NCBI RefSeq assembly: GCF_964036595.1 | Contig: NZ_OZ038523.1 | Span: forward strand, 1,516,501 to 1,580,500 | Direction of reading: 5' to 3' | DNA: 64,000 nucleotides | From: Tenacibaculum sp. 190524A05c | Lineage (GTDB): Bacteria > Bacteroidota > Bacteroidia > Flavobacteriales > Flavobacteriaceae | In this document: positions 24,905 to 32,910 of the stretch, one piece after another | How the letters are laid out: each line of letters opens with the position of its first letter | Numbering within the stretch: the first letter of the stretch is position 1 | Position numbers and translations under genes: made by a program | Notes under the pieces: model-generated | Told to the model about the DNA's origin: nothing | What the model saw: only the letters and a program-made list of their open reading frames with translations | Databases searched by the model: none

Positions 24905-25461
24905 AGTTCGCGTAATGAATTAAATCGTTGATCTTGTTTAATTAATTCTGTCAGTTTCTTTTTACATTTAAAAACACGCTGACGAACAACCGTTTCCGAA
25001 GTATACTCGGTATTGGCTACAATTTCTGCATAAGGGGTTTTTGCAAAAAATAAGGATAGGATCATTTTACAATTTTCAGTAATTCTATCCAGCATTTCAA
25101 TAAACAATTCTTGCCTTTTTTGTTCTATAATGGCATTTGCATTGTCTTTTGCTTCACTTACCAGTTCAACCACTTCACTATTTGTTACCCGTTTTTTATG
25201 CGTATTTAATTCTCTACGCCATAAATTCTTACAAACGGTAAATAAAAAACCATCAAACGAGGTGTTTATTTGTATTCCATCCTTTTTATGACGAACAGCA
25301 ATTTGCAATAAAGCCTTTTGAAAAATATCCTCTGCATCTTCGGCATTTCCCTTGTTTTGTACTATAAATCGTTTTACTTGTTTAAAGTTGACATCATATA
25401 TTTTAGATATCACTTTGGAGTCTCCATTAACAAGTGCATCGAGGTAAAAATTTCCATCCAT
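24901..25461 (-). CDS. ECF RNA polymerase sigma factor (module 2)
   Basis: A 186-residue ECF-type sigma factor: region 2 with NAEDAEDIFQKALLQIA (about 39-55) and region 4 with a helix-turn-helix (TPYAEIVANTEYTSETVVRQ, about 144-163). The frame can extend 3 codons to a TTG; the ATG at 25461 is preferred and lies about 10 bases from a predicted transcript start. The opening segment (LVNGDSKVISKIYDVNFKQV) is close to that of the factor at 19000 (LLNNNSFVIREIYSRFVPKV), supporting common origin. It is divergent from the 133-residue protein and CHAT gene. Confidence 0.85.
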   Translation of the reverse strand: MDGNFYLDALVNGDSKVISKIYDVNFKQVKRFIVQNKGNAEDAEDIFQKALLQIAVRHKKDGIQINTSFDGFLFTVCKNLWRRELNTHKKRVTNSEVVELVSEAKDNANAIIEQKRQELFIEMLDRITENCKMILSLFFAKTPYAEIVANTEYTSETVVRQRVFKCKKKLTELIKQDQRFNSLREL

Positions 25462-25477
25462 AAAACACAATTGTAGA

Positions 25478-25503
25478 GCAAAAATAAAATTTTCTATTTT
25501 TGC
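25478..25503. promoter_or_regulatory. Inverted repeat forming divergent -7 elements (sigma/CHAT module 2)
   Basis: GCAAAAATA (25478-25486) and TATTTTTGC (25495-25503) are perfect inverted repeats. Each contains TATTTTTG, a TAnnTTTG match, one per strand. On the plus strand a TTG at 25471-25473 gives a -33 with 21-base spacing. The pair would drive the sigma/TPR genes leftward and the 133-residue protein/CHAT genes rightward. Confidence 0.55.
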
Positions 25504-25563
25504 GCGGGTAACATTTTAGTTTTTTCATTACTAAGATTCAAGGAACATATAAAAATTTAAATT

Positions 25564-25965
25564 ATGAAATTATTAAAATTAGTATTAATCGCGTTAGTAA
25601 CTGTAGGGATTTACTCTTTTACAACAGTTGAAAAAACAAAAGACCAGCCGATTGATAAAGTTGAGAAAGTATCACAATATGATGGGTGTTTTACTTTAAT
25701 TTATAACCCTAGAACTACACCAGAAGAAAGACGTCTAGCAAGATTATGGGTTAAATACACCTATGAAATACAATTGTCTCACCTTAAAGAAACATCTTTA
25801 GTAAATCGAAAAATCCAAGAAAAGTGGGATTTTATCAATATTCGAACTAGAGTAGAAGTTCAAGACGAGGATGAAGATAAAGAAGATGATTGGAAAAATG
25901 CAAATGCATATTTGCACAGTTATTCTATTGGTTGCGAAAATTCTTTAACTCATATTTTTGAATAA
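25564..25965 (+). CDS. Small exported protein of unknown function (module 2)
   Basis: A 133-residue protein with an N-terminal signal peptide or membrane helix (MKLLKLVLIALVTVGIYSF), a middle part with two aromatic helices (EERRLARLWVKYTYEIQLS) and a highly acidic stretch (EVQDEDEDKEDDWKN). Two Cys (about residues 43 and 125) could form a disulfide in the periplasm. I do not recognise a family. It lies 9 bases before the CHAT gene and probably shares its mRNA. Confidence 0.65.
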   Translation: MKLLKLVLIALVTVGIYSFTTVEKTKDQPIDKVEKVSQYDGCFTLIYNPRTTPEERRLARLWVKYTYEIQLSHLKETSLVNRKIQEKWDFINIRTRVEVQDEDEDKEDDWKNANAYLHSYSIGCENSLTHIFE

Positions 25966-25974
25966 CAAAAAAAA

Positions 25975-28668
25975 TTGACCAAGCAAACTAAGAATAATAT
26001 TTTCATTTTGTTCTGTTTAGTTCATATTACTATGAAATTGACAGGACAAAATGACTTTAACTATAATTTAAAAACAACTTCGAATAAACTAGTTCCAGAA
26101 AAAACTGCCGATAGTGTTATTAATCAAGCTCATTTGGATAATACAACTAAATTAAAAAAAGCTTTTGAACTATCAAGAATATATTACAAGCAAGGTAATT
26201 ATGCTTTAGCTATCAAATATGCTAAAATCCAAAACAAATTATCTTTACAAAATAAGATCGTTTTATTTCCTAATCATTATCATAACTCATTTTACTTAAT
26301 AGGTAAGTATTACATGAAATCAAGGAAATTGGACTCTGCGATTATCTATTATAAAAAAGCATTAGAGTTAAATTTTTATCCAAAAAAAGTAGCTCAATCT
26401 TTTTGTCAATTAGCGAACTGTTATAGAATGAAAGGTGAATTACACAAATCTCTTAAGTACTACGGCAAAGGAATTGATTCCCTAATTAAATATAATAGAA
26501 AGCGAAGTAGTATACAACATATCATAAACTTATCATCCACCTGCAATCAGATAAAATCGCTCGAAAGTGCGCAGTTAGGCTTATTCTATTTGAAAAAATG
26601 CGATAGTTTAATAGATACAGATGAATCTCTTATTCACTTGAGAGACCCAGTTAATCTATCTAAAGGTATTCTTTATACATTACCCTCAAACCGTAACTAC
26701 AAAAAAGCTTCAAGTTTCTATAGAATAACGTTAAAAAATTACTTAAAATACGGCACAAAGAAACAAATTAGTCTAATCTATTTGAATTTAGGTGAATTGT
26801 ATTTGAAAGAAAGAAAGGATAGTGCCATTTACTTTCTAAATAAAAGTCTTGAAGAAATCAAAAGCCTGAAAGGAAAGGATTTAATAAACATCAATTCGGA
26901 AATATATAGAAATATATCAAATTACAATATTCGCAATAATAAATTTAATGAAGCACTAAATAATATAAACAACTCCCTTAGAAGTAGTTTTGGAATTCAT
27001 ATAGTTAAGAATTTAGTCTTAAATAATTATCATTTTGAAAATGTAGTATCTAGAAAAAATGTGATTTTAGCTTATAAAGGAAAAGTTGAAATTCTAAATT
27101 TGTTGTACAATAAGACTAAAGATTCCAAATATTTAAAAGAGTCTATTGAAACGGTTAATACTTGTGATGCCTTTATTAATTATACAATTCAAAACAGTAC
27201 AGAAATCAATACCAAGTTCTTGTGGAGAGATGATGTATCAGAAATATATAACTACGGTGTATTAGCAGCTTACAATTTGAATGATCATGAGTTATTAAAT
27301 TCTATCATAGAGAAAAACAAAGCTTTTTTGTTGACTCAAAGTATTAAAGAGAATAATTCCGAGATTTCATTACCCTACGATGTAAAACAACAACTAAAAA
27401 CATATAAAAGCTCTATATTTTATCTCGAAGAAAAATCTACTTCTCAAAAACAAAAAGACTCCTTATTTAATATTAAACTCGAATTTGAGCGATTTAAAGA
27501 TTCAATAACTGTTCTATATCCAGAACACTTTTCAAAAAGGAATAATATTCAACCTTTAGCTCTTGAAAACATTAAAACCAATTTAGATTCAAAATCTGTT
27601 ATACTATCTTATCATTTAGACAGAAACAACAATAATTTATTTGGATTATGTACTTCCAAAACCGGTAATTATTCTTTTAAAAAGGAAATAGATTCAACAT
27701 TTTACAAATTAGTTGAAAATTATAAACTACTAATCTCAAAACCGCTTACTCAAAAATCTGAATTGCAAGAATTCTACACAACCTCAAATTCTTTGTATAG
27801 CTTTCTTTTCCCTACTAAAGAATCAAAACAATTCATTGAAAAGAAAAACATAATCGTTATTGCCAATGATATTTTACAAAACATTCCTTTTGAAGCTTTA
27901 AACACCAATACTTCTAATGTAAAATATTTAATAGAAGACCATAATATTAGTTATGCTTATTCAGCATCATTCTTAGAATTCAACAACGCTATTAATCGTG
28001 AAACTTCAAAAAATCTAGCTGCTTACGCTCCTATTACTTTTGCAAATCAAAAATCACTAGAAGCAACGAAATCGGAAGTCAACACAATCCAAAACCAAAT
28101 TGACAGTGATCTTTTCACCTCAACTAATGCAACTAAAAACAATTTCTTAACCAATAGTGGAGATTATAAAATCTTACATTTGGCAACTCATGCCAGTTCT
28201 TCTAATAATCCTGCTATTTACTTTTCTAAAGACACATTAAAGTTGCATGAATTGTATACACATAAAACAAATGCTGATTTGGTTGTGTTAAGTGCCTGTG
28301 AAACGAATTTGGGAGAAATCAAAAAAGGAGAAGGTGTATTTAGTCTATCTAGAGGATTCTTCTATTCCGGAGCTAAATCTGTAATTTCTTCTTTATGGAA
28401 TGTGAATGATGTTTCCACATCTAGTATAATGAAAGATTTTTATACTAATCTTGATCATCATCAATCAAAATCTGAAGCACTAAATAATGCCAAACGTAAA
28501 TATTTAAAAGAACATTCTCTTTCTGAGAAATCGCCTTATTATTGGGCTTCTTTCGTTCTTATTGGAGATATTTCTCCTACCTATCCATCAACGTCTTATA
28601 TTTTCTATTTACTAGGCTTTGTAGCCTTTGTTTCAATTTTTTTATTTTTTTTCAAAAAAAGAGGGTAA
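25975..28668 (+). CDS. CHAT-domain TPR protein, membrane-anchored (module 2)
   Basis: An 897-residue paralogue of the protein at 13284-15800: signal peptide (about 1-25, ending LTGQ), TPR repeats (for example YYKQGNYALAIKYAK near residue 64 and YYMKSRKLDSAIIYYKKALE near 111-130), and a CHAT domain with His739 (in HLATHA) and Cys775 (in VVLSACETN). A transmembrane helix (about 875-893) ends in KKRG. The active dyad is intact. It starts at TTG; the next ATG would remove most of the signal peptide. Located 9 bases after the small exported protein. Likely a periplasm-facing protease that responds to the envelope; substrate unknown. Confidence 0.85.
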   Translation: MTKQTKNNIFILFCLVHITMKLTGQNDFNYNLKTTSNKLVPEKTADSVINQAHLDNTTKLKKAFELSRIYYKQGNYALAIKYAKIQNKLSLQNKIVLFPNHYHNSFYLIGKYYMKSRKLDSAIIYYKKALELNFYPKKVAQSFCQLANCYRMKGELHKSLKYYGKGIDSLIKYNRKRSSIQHIINLSSTCNQIKSLESAQLGLFYLKKCDSLIDTDESLIHLRDPVNLSKGILYTLPSNRNYKKASSFYRITLKNYLKYGTKKQISLIYLNLGELYLKERKDSAIYFLNKSLEEIKSLKGKDLININSEIYRNISNYNIRNNKFNEALNNINNSLRSSFGIHIVKNLVLNNYHFENVVSRKNVILAYKGKVEILNLLYNKTKDSKYLKESIETVNTCDAFINYTIQNSTEINTKFLWRDDVSEIYNYGVLAAYNLNDHELLNSIIEKNKAFLLTQSIKENNSEISLPYDVKQQLKTYKSSIFYLEEKSTSQKQKDSLFNIKLEFERFKDSITVLYPEHFSKRNNIQPLALENIKTNLDSKSVILSYHLDRNNNNLFGLCTSKTGNYSFKKEIDSTFYKLVENYKLLISKPLTQKSELQEFYTTSNSLYSFLFPTKESKQFIEKKNIIVIANDILQNIPFEALNTNTSNVKYLIEDHNISYAYSASFLEFNNAINRETSKNLAAYAPITFANQKSLEATKSEVNTIQNQIDSDLFTSTNATKNNFLTNSGDYKILHLATHASSSNNPAIYFSKDTLKLHELYTHKTNADLVVLSACETNLGEIKKGEGVFSLSRGFFYSGAKSVISSLWNVNDVSTSSIMKDFYTNLDHHQSKSEALNNAKRKYLKEHSLSEKSPYYWASFVLIGDISPTYPSTSYIFYLLGFVAFVSIFLFFFKKRG

Positions 28669-28735
28669 CGTTTTACCAACTCGTGAACAGTAGTGTAAAT
28701 AATCGATAATCAAAAGTTATTAATTGTTTGAATTG

Positions 28736-28920
28736 CTATACGTTCGAATACATGCTATGAAAAATGAACGTTTAAAATCAATAATGGTTTAATGTATTGA
28801 CCTTGAAAAACCATTATCTATAATAAGGTCGGGGGAAAATTTATGAAAAAGTAAGGGTAGTAAGAGTTGGGAGGCTCTTATTCGGAGAAAAGCAGCAACT
28901 TCAGTTACTGCTTTTTCTTT
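28736..28920 (+). ncRNA. Candidate structured RNA, copy 2
   Basis: This segment holds stems CGTTC/GAACG, ATAATGGTTT/AAACCATTAT and TAAGAG/CTCTTA (28861-28880), then AAAAGCAGCAAC/GTTACTGCTTTT (28888-28915, one mismatch) followed by TCTTTTT. The last two elements match copy 1 at 24.0-24.1 kb in order and sequence (GAAAAAGTAA against GAAGAAGTAA before them). It may be a small RNA or the 3' region of the CHAT transcript. Confidence 0.35.
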
Positions 28921-29202
28921 TTAGTAAAACTCCTTTAATAATCATTACTAATTGAACCTAAGAATCATAAAGCTCAATTATAGACAACTCAAAACCCACG
29001 CCTTAACAACTCACTAGCAATAAGTTAAGGTTTATTAAAATATTTTCTATCCATAAATAAATTTGATTTCTAAAAAAAGACGTAAATTAGCAGGCTTCTT
29101 TTTTATCATTTTAAAGAAAATTTACTCAAATTAAAATTTTAAAAAGAAGAATAATATTGAAAATAAACGCTCGGATTTAAGAGCTAAAAAATAAAGATTA
29201 TT
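28921..29202. other. Intergenic stretch before the LOG gene
   Basis: No gene seen. TTTG (29062-29065) and TAAATTAG (29083-29090), 17 bases apart, form a weak promoter candidate for the LOG gene. The same TAAATTAGCA variant precedes the sigma factor at 19000. Confidence 0.4.
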
Positions 29203-29910
29203 ATGACAAACGATGATAGAAAAATCCGTGAGAAACTCCAACAAAAAACTTGGAATGAAATAAAAACAAATGACTCTTGGGCTATTTTTAAAATTATGGC
29301 TGAGTTTGTTGACGGATATGAACGCTTGAGTAAAATTGGACCTTGTGTATCAATTTTTGGTTCTGCAAGAACAAAACCAGATCATAAATATTATAAACTA
29401 GCTGAAGAAGTTGCTTATCAACTTACTCAAAATGGATTTGGTGTAATTACTGGTGGTGGACCAGGAATTATGGAAGCTGGTAACAAAGGAGCAAACAGAG
29501 GAAAAGGAACTTCTGTTGGTTTAAATATTGAGCTTCCATTCGAACAACATGATAACCCATGGATTGATCCAGGAAAAAGTTTAGATTTCGATTATTTCTT
29601 TGTTCGTAAAGTAATGTTTGTAAAGTACTCTCAAGGATTTGTTGTTATGCCTGGAGGTTTTGGTACTTTAGATGAACTTTTTGAAGCAATCACTTTAATT
29701 CAAACTCATAAAATTGGTCGTTTCCCAATTGTACTTGTTGGTAAAAAATTCTGGGGCGGTTTATTAGACTGGATTAAAAACACATTATTAGAAGAAGGAA
29801 ATATTAGCGAAGGAGATTTAAAATTATTCCGAGTTGTTGATACAGCTGAGGAAGCCGTTGAGCATTTTAATAAGTTCTATGCGAAATATCAATTAAAGCC
29901 AAACTTTTAG
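29203..29910 (+). CDS. LOG-family protein (TIGR00730, cytokinin riboside 5'-monophosphate phosphoribohydrolase-like)
   Basis: A 235-residue Rossmann-fold protein of the LOG family, formerly called lysine decarboxylase-like. The two signatures are clear: GGGPGIMEAGNKGA (about 85-98) and MPGGFGTLDELFEAI (about 146-160), which bind the phosphoribosyl group of nucleoside monophosphates and hold the catalytic Glu. Bacterial members cleave AMP-type nucleotides to base and ribose phosphate. It has its own terminator, which overlaps the start region of the next gene. Confidence 0.92.
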   Translation: MTNDDRKIREKLQQKTWNEIKTNDSWAIFKIMAEFVDGYERLSKIGPCVSIFGSARTKPDHKYYKLAEEVAYQLTQNGFGVITGGGPGIMEAGNKGANRGKGTSVGLNIELPFEQHDNPWIDPGKSLDFDYFFVRKVMFVKYSQGFVVMPGGFGTLDELFEAITLIQTHKIGRFPIVLVGKKFWGGLLDWIKNTLLEEGNISEGDLKLFRVVDTAEEAVEHFNKFYAKYQLKPNF

Positions 29911-29938
29911 TTAAATAAAAAAATAAAGTTATCTTTCG

Positions 29939-29966
29939 ACTCGTTGTTTAAAACAACGAGTTTTTT
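29939..29966 (+). terminator. Terminator after the LOG gene
   Basis: ACTCGTTG and CAACGAGT form the core of a stem (29939-29961) followed by six T. The TTG start of the next gene is 4 bases downstream. A -7-like TATCTTTC (29930-29937) could start transcription inside the hairpin. Confidence 0.8.
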
Positions 29967-29969
29967 ATT

Positions 29970-32792
29970 TTGAAGATATACAAAGTACTACATATTATCC
30001 TCCTAATTCTTCCTCTTTGCTTGGTATCTCAAGAACATAAGATTAAGATTAAGGCACAATTAGACACGTTACATCATACTTTAGATATTGAACAAAAAAT
30101 TATCTATCACAACAAATCCAAAACAAATCTTCAAGATATTTATCTGCATAACTGGGCTAATAGTTTTAAAGGAAATGAAACTCCACTTGGAAAACGTTTA
30201 GTTGAAGATTATAAAAAAGATTTTTATTTCTCTGATGATAATGAAAGAGGATATTCTAAAATTCATTCTTTACAAAGTAAAAATCAAGATCTCGATGCTC
30301 AAGAAGTAAGAGGACAAGACGACGTAATTCAAATTCAACTTAACTCTCCTTTACAACCAAATGATAGTATTGAAATTGAAGCAAAGTATACGGTTAAAAT
30401 TCCTAAAGCAAAATTCACAGGATACGGAAGAACTAAAAACGGTTATCATCTGCGATTTTGGTATTTAACTCCAGCTGTTTTTTACAAAGATTGGCAGTTG
30501 ATGAGCAATCTGAATATGGATGACTTGTTCGAAGATGTTGCTAATTTCACCATGGAAGTAATTATTCCTGATAATTTTCACCTACAAAGTAACTTATACC
30601 AGTACAAAAACTCCAAAGGAAACCTAAGTGATTACTATTTAGTAGGAAACGAGCGTAAAGACATAATTTTAAACATTAGTAAAAATGCTAAACGTTTTAA
30701 AACTTTTCAAGCCAAAAACACCATAATTAAAACAGATATTTATAATAGTCGGATTGACAATAAAGCTTCCAATGATATTATAAAAAGACAAATAAAATTT
30801 ATAGAAAACTATATCGGTAAAAACCCTCACACCGAAATTTTAGTAGACGCTAATACAGTAAATAAAAACTCCTTACGAGATTTATACGGTATTCCTGATT
30901 GGTTAAAACCTTATCCTGAAAACTTCAAATGGGAAACTAGATTCTTTAAAGCATTAACAAGTAAATATATTGATGATGTTTTATTGTTGAATAAAAGAAA
31001 TGACTATTGGCTTACTGAAGGAATACAAACCTTTTTAATGATGGAATACATTAATAAGTATTATCCTGACGTAACTGTATTCGGTCGATTTTCTAATCTA
31101 TGGGGATTCCGAAAATATAACTTAGCCAAACTCAAACAAAACGATAAGTATCCTTTTCTGTATCAATTTAGTGCTCGTCGATTTTTCGATCAGCCTTTAA
31201 CAACTCGAGCAGATTCTTTATCAAACTTTAATCGAAAAGTAATTAGTCCATATAAAGCTGGATTAGGAATGCGTTACTTACAAGATTTTATCGGAGATAA
31301 TAACTTGACTAACTCCTTTAAAGAATTCTATAGAAATCATAGATTAAAAGTAACTACCTCAAAAGAATTTGAGTCGATCATTTCGAAAAACACAGAGAAG
31401 GATTTAAAATGGTTTTTTAACGATTATATTAAAACCAGTAAAAAAATTGATTATAAGATTAAGAAAGTAGACTTCTTAAAATCAGAAGATTCTATTGCCG
31501 TAACTATCAAGAATAAGAGAAATATAACCGCACCAGTTTCTTTGTACACCGTTAAAGACAAGCAGATAAAATCTAAAATTTGGATCACCGATGTTGATAG
31601 TACTAAAACAGTAAAAATAAAAGCGAATGATTTTGATAAACTCGCTTTGAACTATGAACAAATTTATCCTGAATACAATTCTTTAAATAATTTCAAAAAT
31701 ATCAATAACTCATTAATAAGTAAACCGATTCAATTCCGTTTTCTTAAAGATATTGAAGATCCGTATTATAACCAGGTCTTTTTCAATCCGAATGTAAAGT
31801 ACAACTTATATGATGGAGTTATCCTAGGAGTTAATTTTAATAACAGACCTGTAATCAAACATAACTTTGAATTTAGCGTAACACCAAACTACGCTTTTAA
31901 AAGTCAAAACTTAACAGGGTCTTTCTCTTTTGCTTATGATCAGTTTTTTGAAAAGACAAAGATTTATAAAATAAGATATGGTATAGCAGGAAGTAACTTC
32001 CACTATGCGCCAGAATTATCATACAATACAATTTATCCTTTTGTAAGTATTCAATTTAAAAGAAATACATTACGAGATGTAGGAACAAAATCAATACTAT
32101 CAAGAATTGTATATGTAAATAGAGAAATTCAACCCTCGCAACAAGTTATAGAAAGTGATAGATATAGTGTTGTAAACTTTAGATACATCTATAGTCAACC
32201 GAATGTAATTAGAAGATTACAATATGCTGTTAACGCAGAACTTGGTAATAACTTCACAAAACTTTCTACAGATATTCGATACTTAAAGTTTTTTGATGAA
32301 CAACGTAGCTTTAACCTAAGGTTTTTTGGAGGAGTTTTTCTAAGTAATAATTCTGTAGGCGATTATTTCAGTTTTGGATTAAACCGAAGTTCAGATTACT
32401 TATTCGAACAAAACTTATTTGGACGTTCAGAAAACCGTGGATTATTTAGTCAACAGTTTGTGATTTCTGATGGTGGATTTAAATCATTTTTCGATCAACC
32501 CACTTTTGCCAATCAATTAATGTTATCTGCAAATACAAGTGTTAGTATGTGGAGATGGGTTGAACTCTACAACGATGCTGCTATTTTAAAAAGCAAAAAT
32601 CAAAATCCACGCTTCTTTTATGAAAACGGAGTTCGACTTAATTTTATCCCAAATATCTTAGAATTATACTTCCCAGTTTATACAAATGAAGGTTTTGAAG
32701 TAACTGATTCTGCGTATCCTACGAAAATTCGCTTTGTAATTACCTCAAGCTTAGACAGAATTTACAATTTTATCCGCAGAGGATTATTATAA
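29970..32792 (+). CDS. M1-peptidase-like protein lacking the zinc motif, with C-terminal barrel-like domain
   Basis: A 940-residue exported protein (signal peptide about 1-21, start TTG). The N-terminal half resembles M1 aminopeptidases: a beta domain (ALDTLHHTLDIEQK-like opening) and the YWLTEGIQTFLMMEYI segment that matches the WLNEG zinc-ligand motif. The HExxH helix that should precede it is not recognisable (KALTSKYIDDVLLLNKRN instead), so it probably has no protease activity. The last 330 residues are beta-rich with aromatic strands typical of outer-membrane barrels. It may be a structural or binding protein at the outer membrane. Confidence 0.65.
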   Translation: MKIYKVLHIILLILPLCLVSQEHKIKIKAQLDTLHHTLDIEQKIIYHNKSKTNLQDIYLHNWANSFKGNETPLGKRLVEDYKKDFYFSDDNERGYSKIHSLQSKNQDLDAQEVRGQDDVIQIQLNSPLQPNDSIEIEAKYTVKIPKAKFTGYGRTKNGYHLRFWYLTPAVFYKDWQLMSNLNMDDLFEDVANFTMEVIIPDNFHLQSNLYQYKNSKGNLSDYYLVGNERKDIILNISKNAKRFKTFQAKNTIIKTDIYNSRIDNKASNDIIKRQIKFIENYIGKNPHTEILVDANTVNKNSLRDLYGIPDWLKPYPENFKWETRFFKALTSKYIDDVLLLNKRNDYWLTEGIQTFLMMEYINKYYPDVTVFGRFSNLWGFRKYNLAKLKQNDKYPFLYQFSARRFFDQPLTTRADSLSNFNRKVISPYKAGLGMRYLQDFIGDNNLTNSFKEFYRNHRLKVTTSKEFESIISKNTEKDLKWFFNDYIKTSKKIDYKIKKVDFLKSEDSIAVTIKNKRNITAPVSLYTVKDKQIKSKIWITDVDSTKTVKIKANDFDKLALNYEQIYPEYNSLNNFKNINNSLISKPIQFRFLKDIEDPYYNQVFFNPNVKYNLYDGVILGVNFNNRPVIKHNFEFSVTPNYAFKSQNLTGSFSFAYDQFFEKTKIYKIRYGIAGSNFHYAPELSYNTIYPFVSIQFKRNTLRDVGTKSILSRIVYVNREIQPSQQVIESDRYSVVNFRYIYSQPNVIRRLQYAVNAELGNNFTKLSTDIRYLKFFDEQRSFNLRFFGGVFLSNNSVGDYFSFGLNRSSDYLFEQNLFGRSENRGLFSQQFVISDGGFKSFFDQPTFANQLMLSANTSVSMWRWVELYNDAAILKSKNQNPRFFYENGVRLNFIPNILELYFPVYTNEGFEVTDSAYPTKIRFVITSSLDRIYNFIRRGLL

Positions 32793-32877
32793 AAAATTCA
32801 ACAAAAACTCTAAAAAACCCATTTTTTTACGATTTTATCAAAAAAAACATCGATTTTTAAAATTCATTTAAAAAAAC

Positions 32878-32885
32878 TATCTTTG
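32878..32885 (+). promoter_or_regulatory. Promoter -7 element (TATCTTTG) of the E1 dehydrogenase
   Basis: A perfect TAnnTTTG 25 bases before the ATG at 32911. Confidence 0.6.
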
Positions 32886-32910
32886 TTGCAGACCAACAAA
32901 AAGTTTATTT

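Noticed and set aside
13284..28668. CHAT proteins as part of a type III-E CRISPR (Craspase) or gasdermin system
   Set aside because: No CRISPR array, gRAMP effector, gasdermin or other defence gene is present, and both proteins carry signal peptides.
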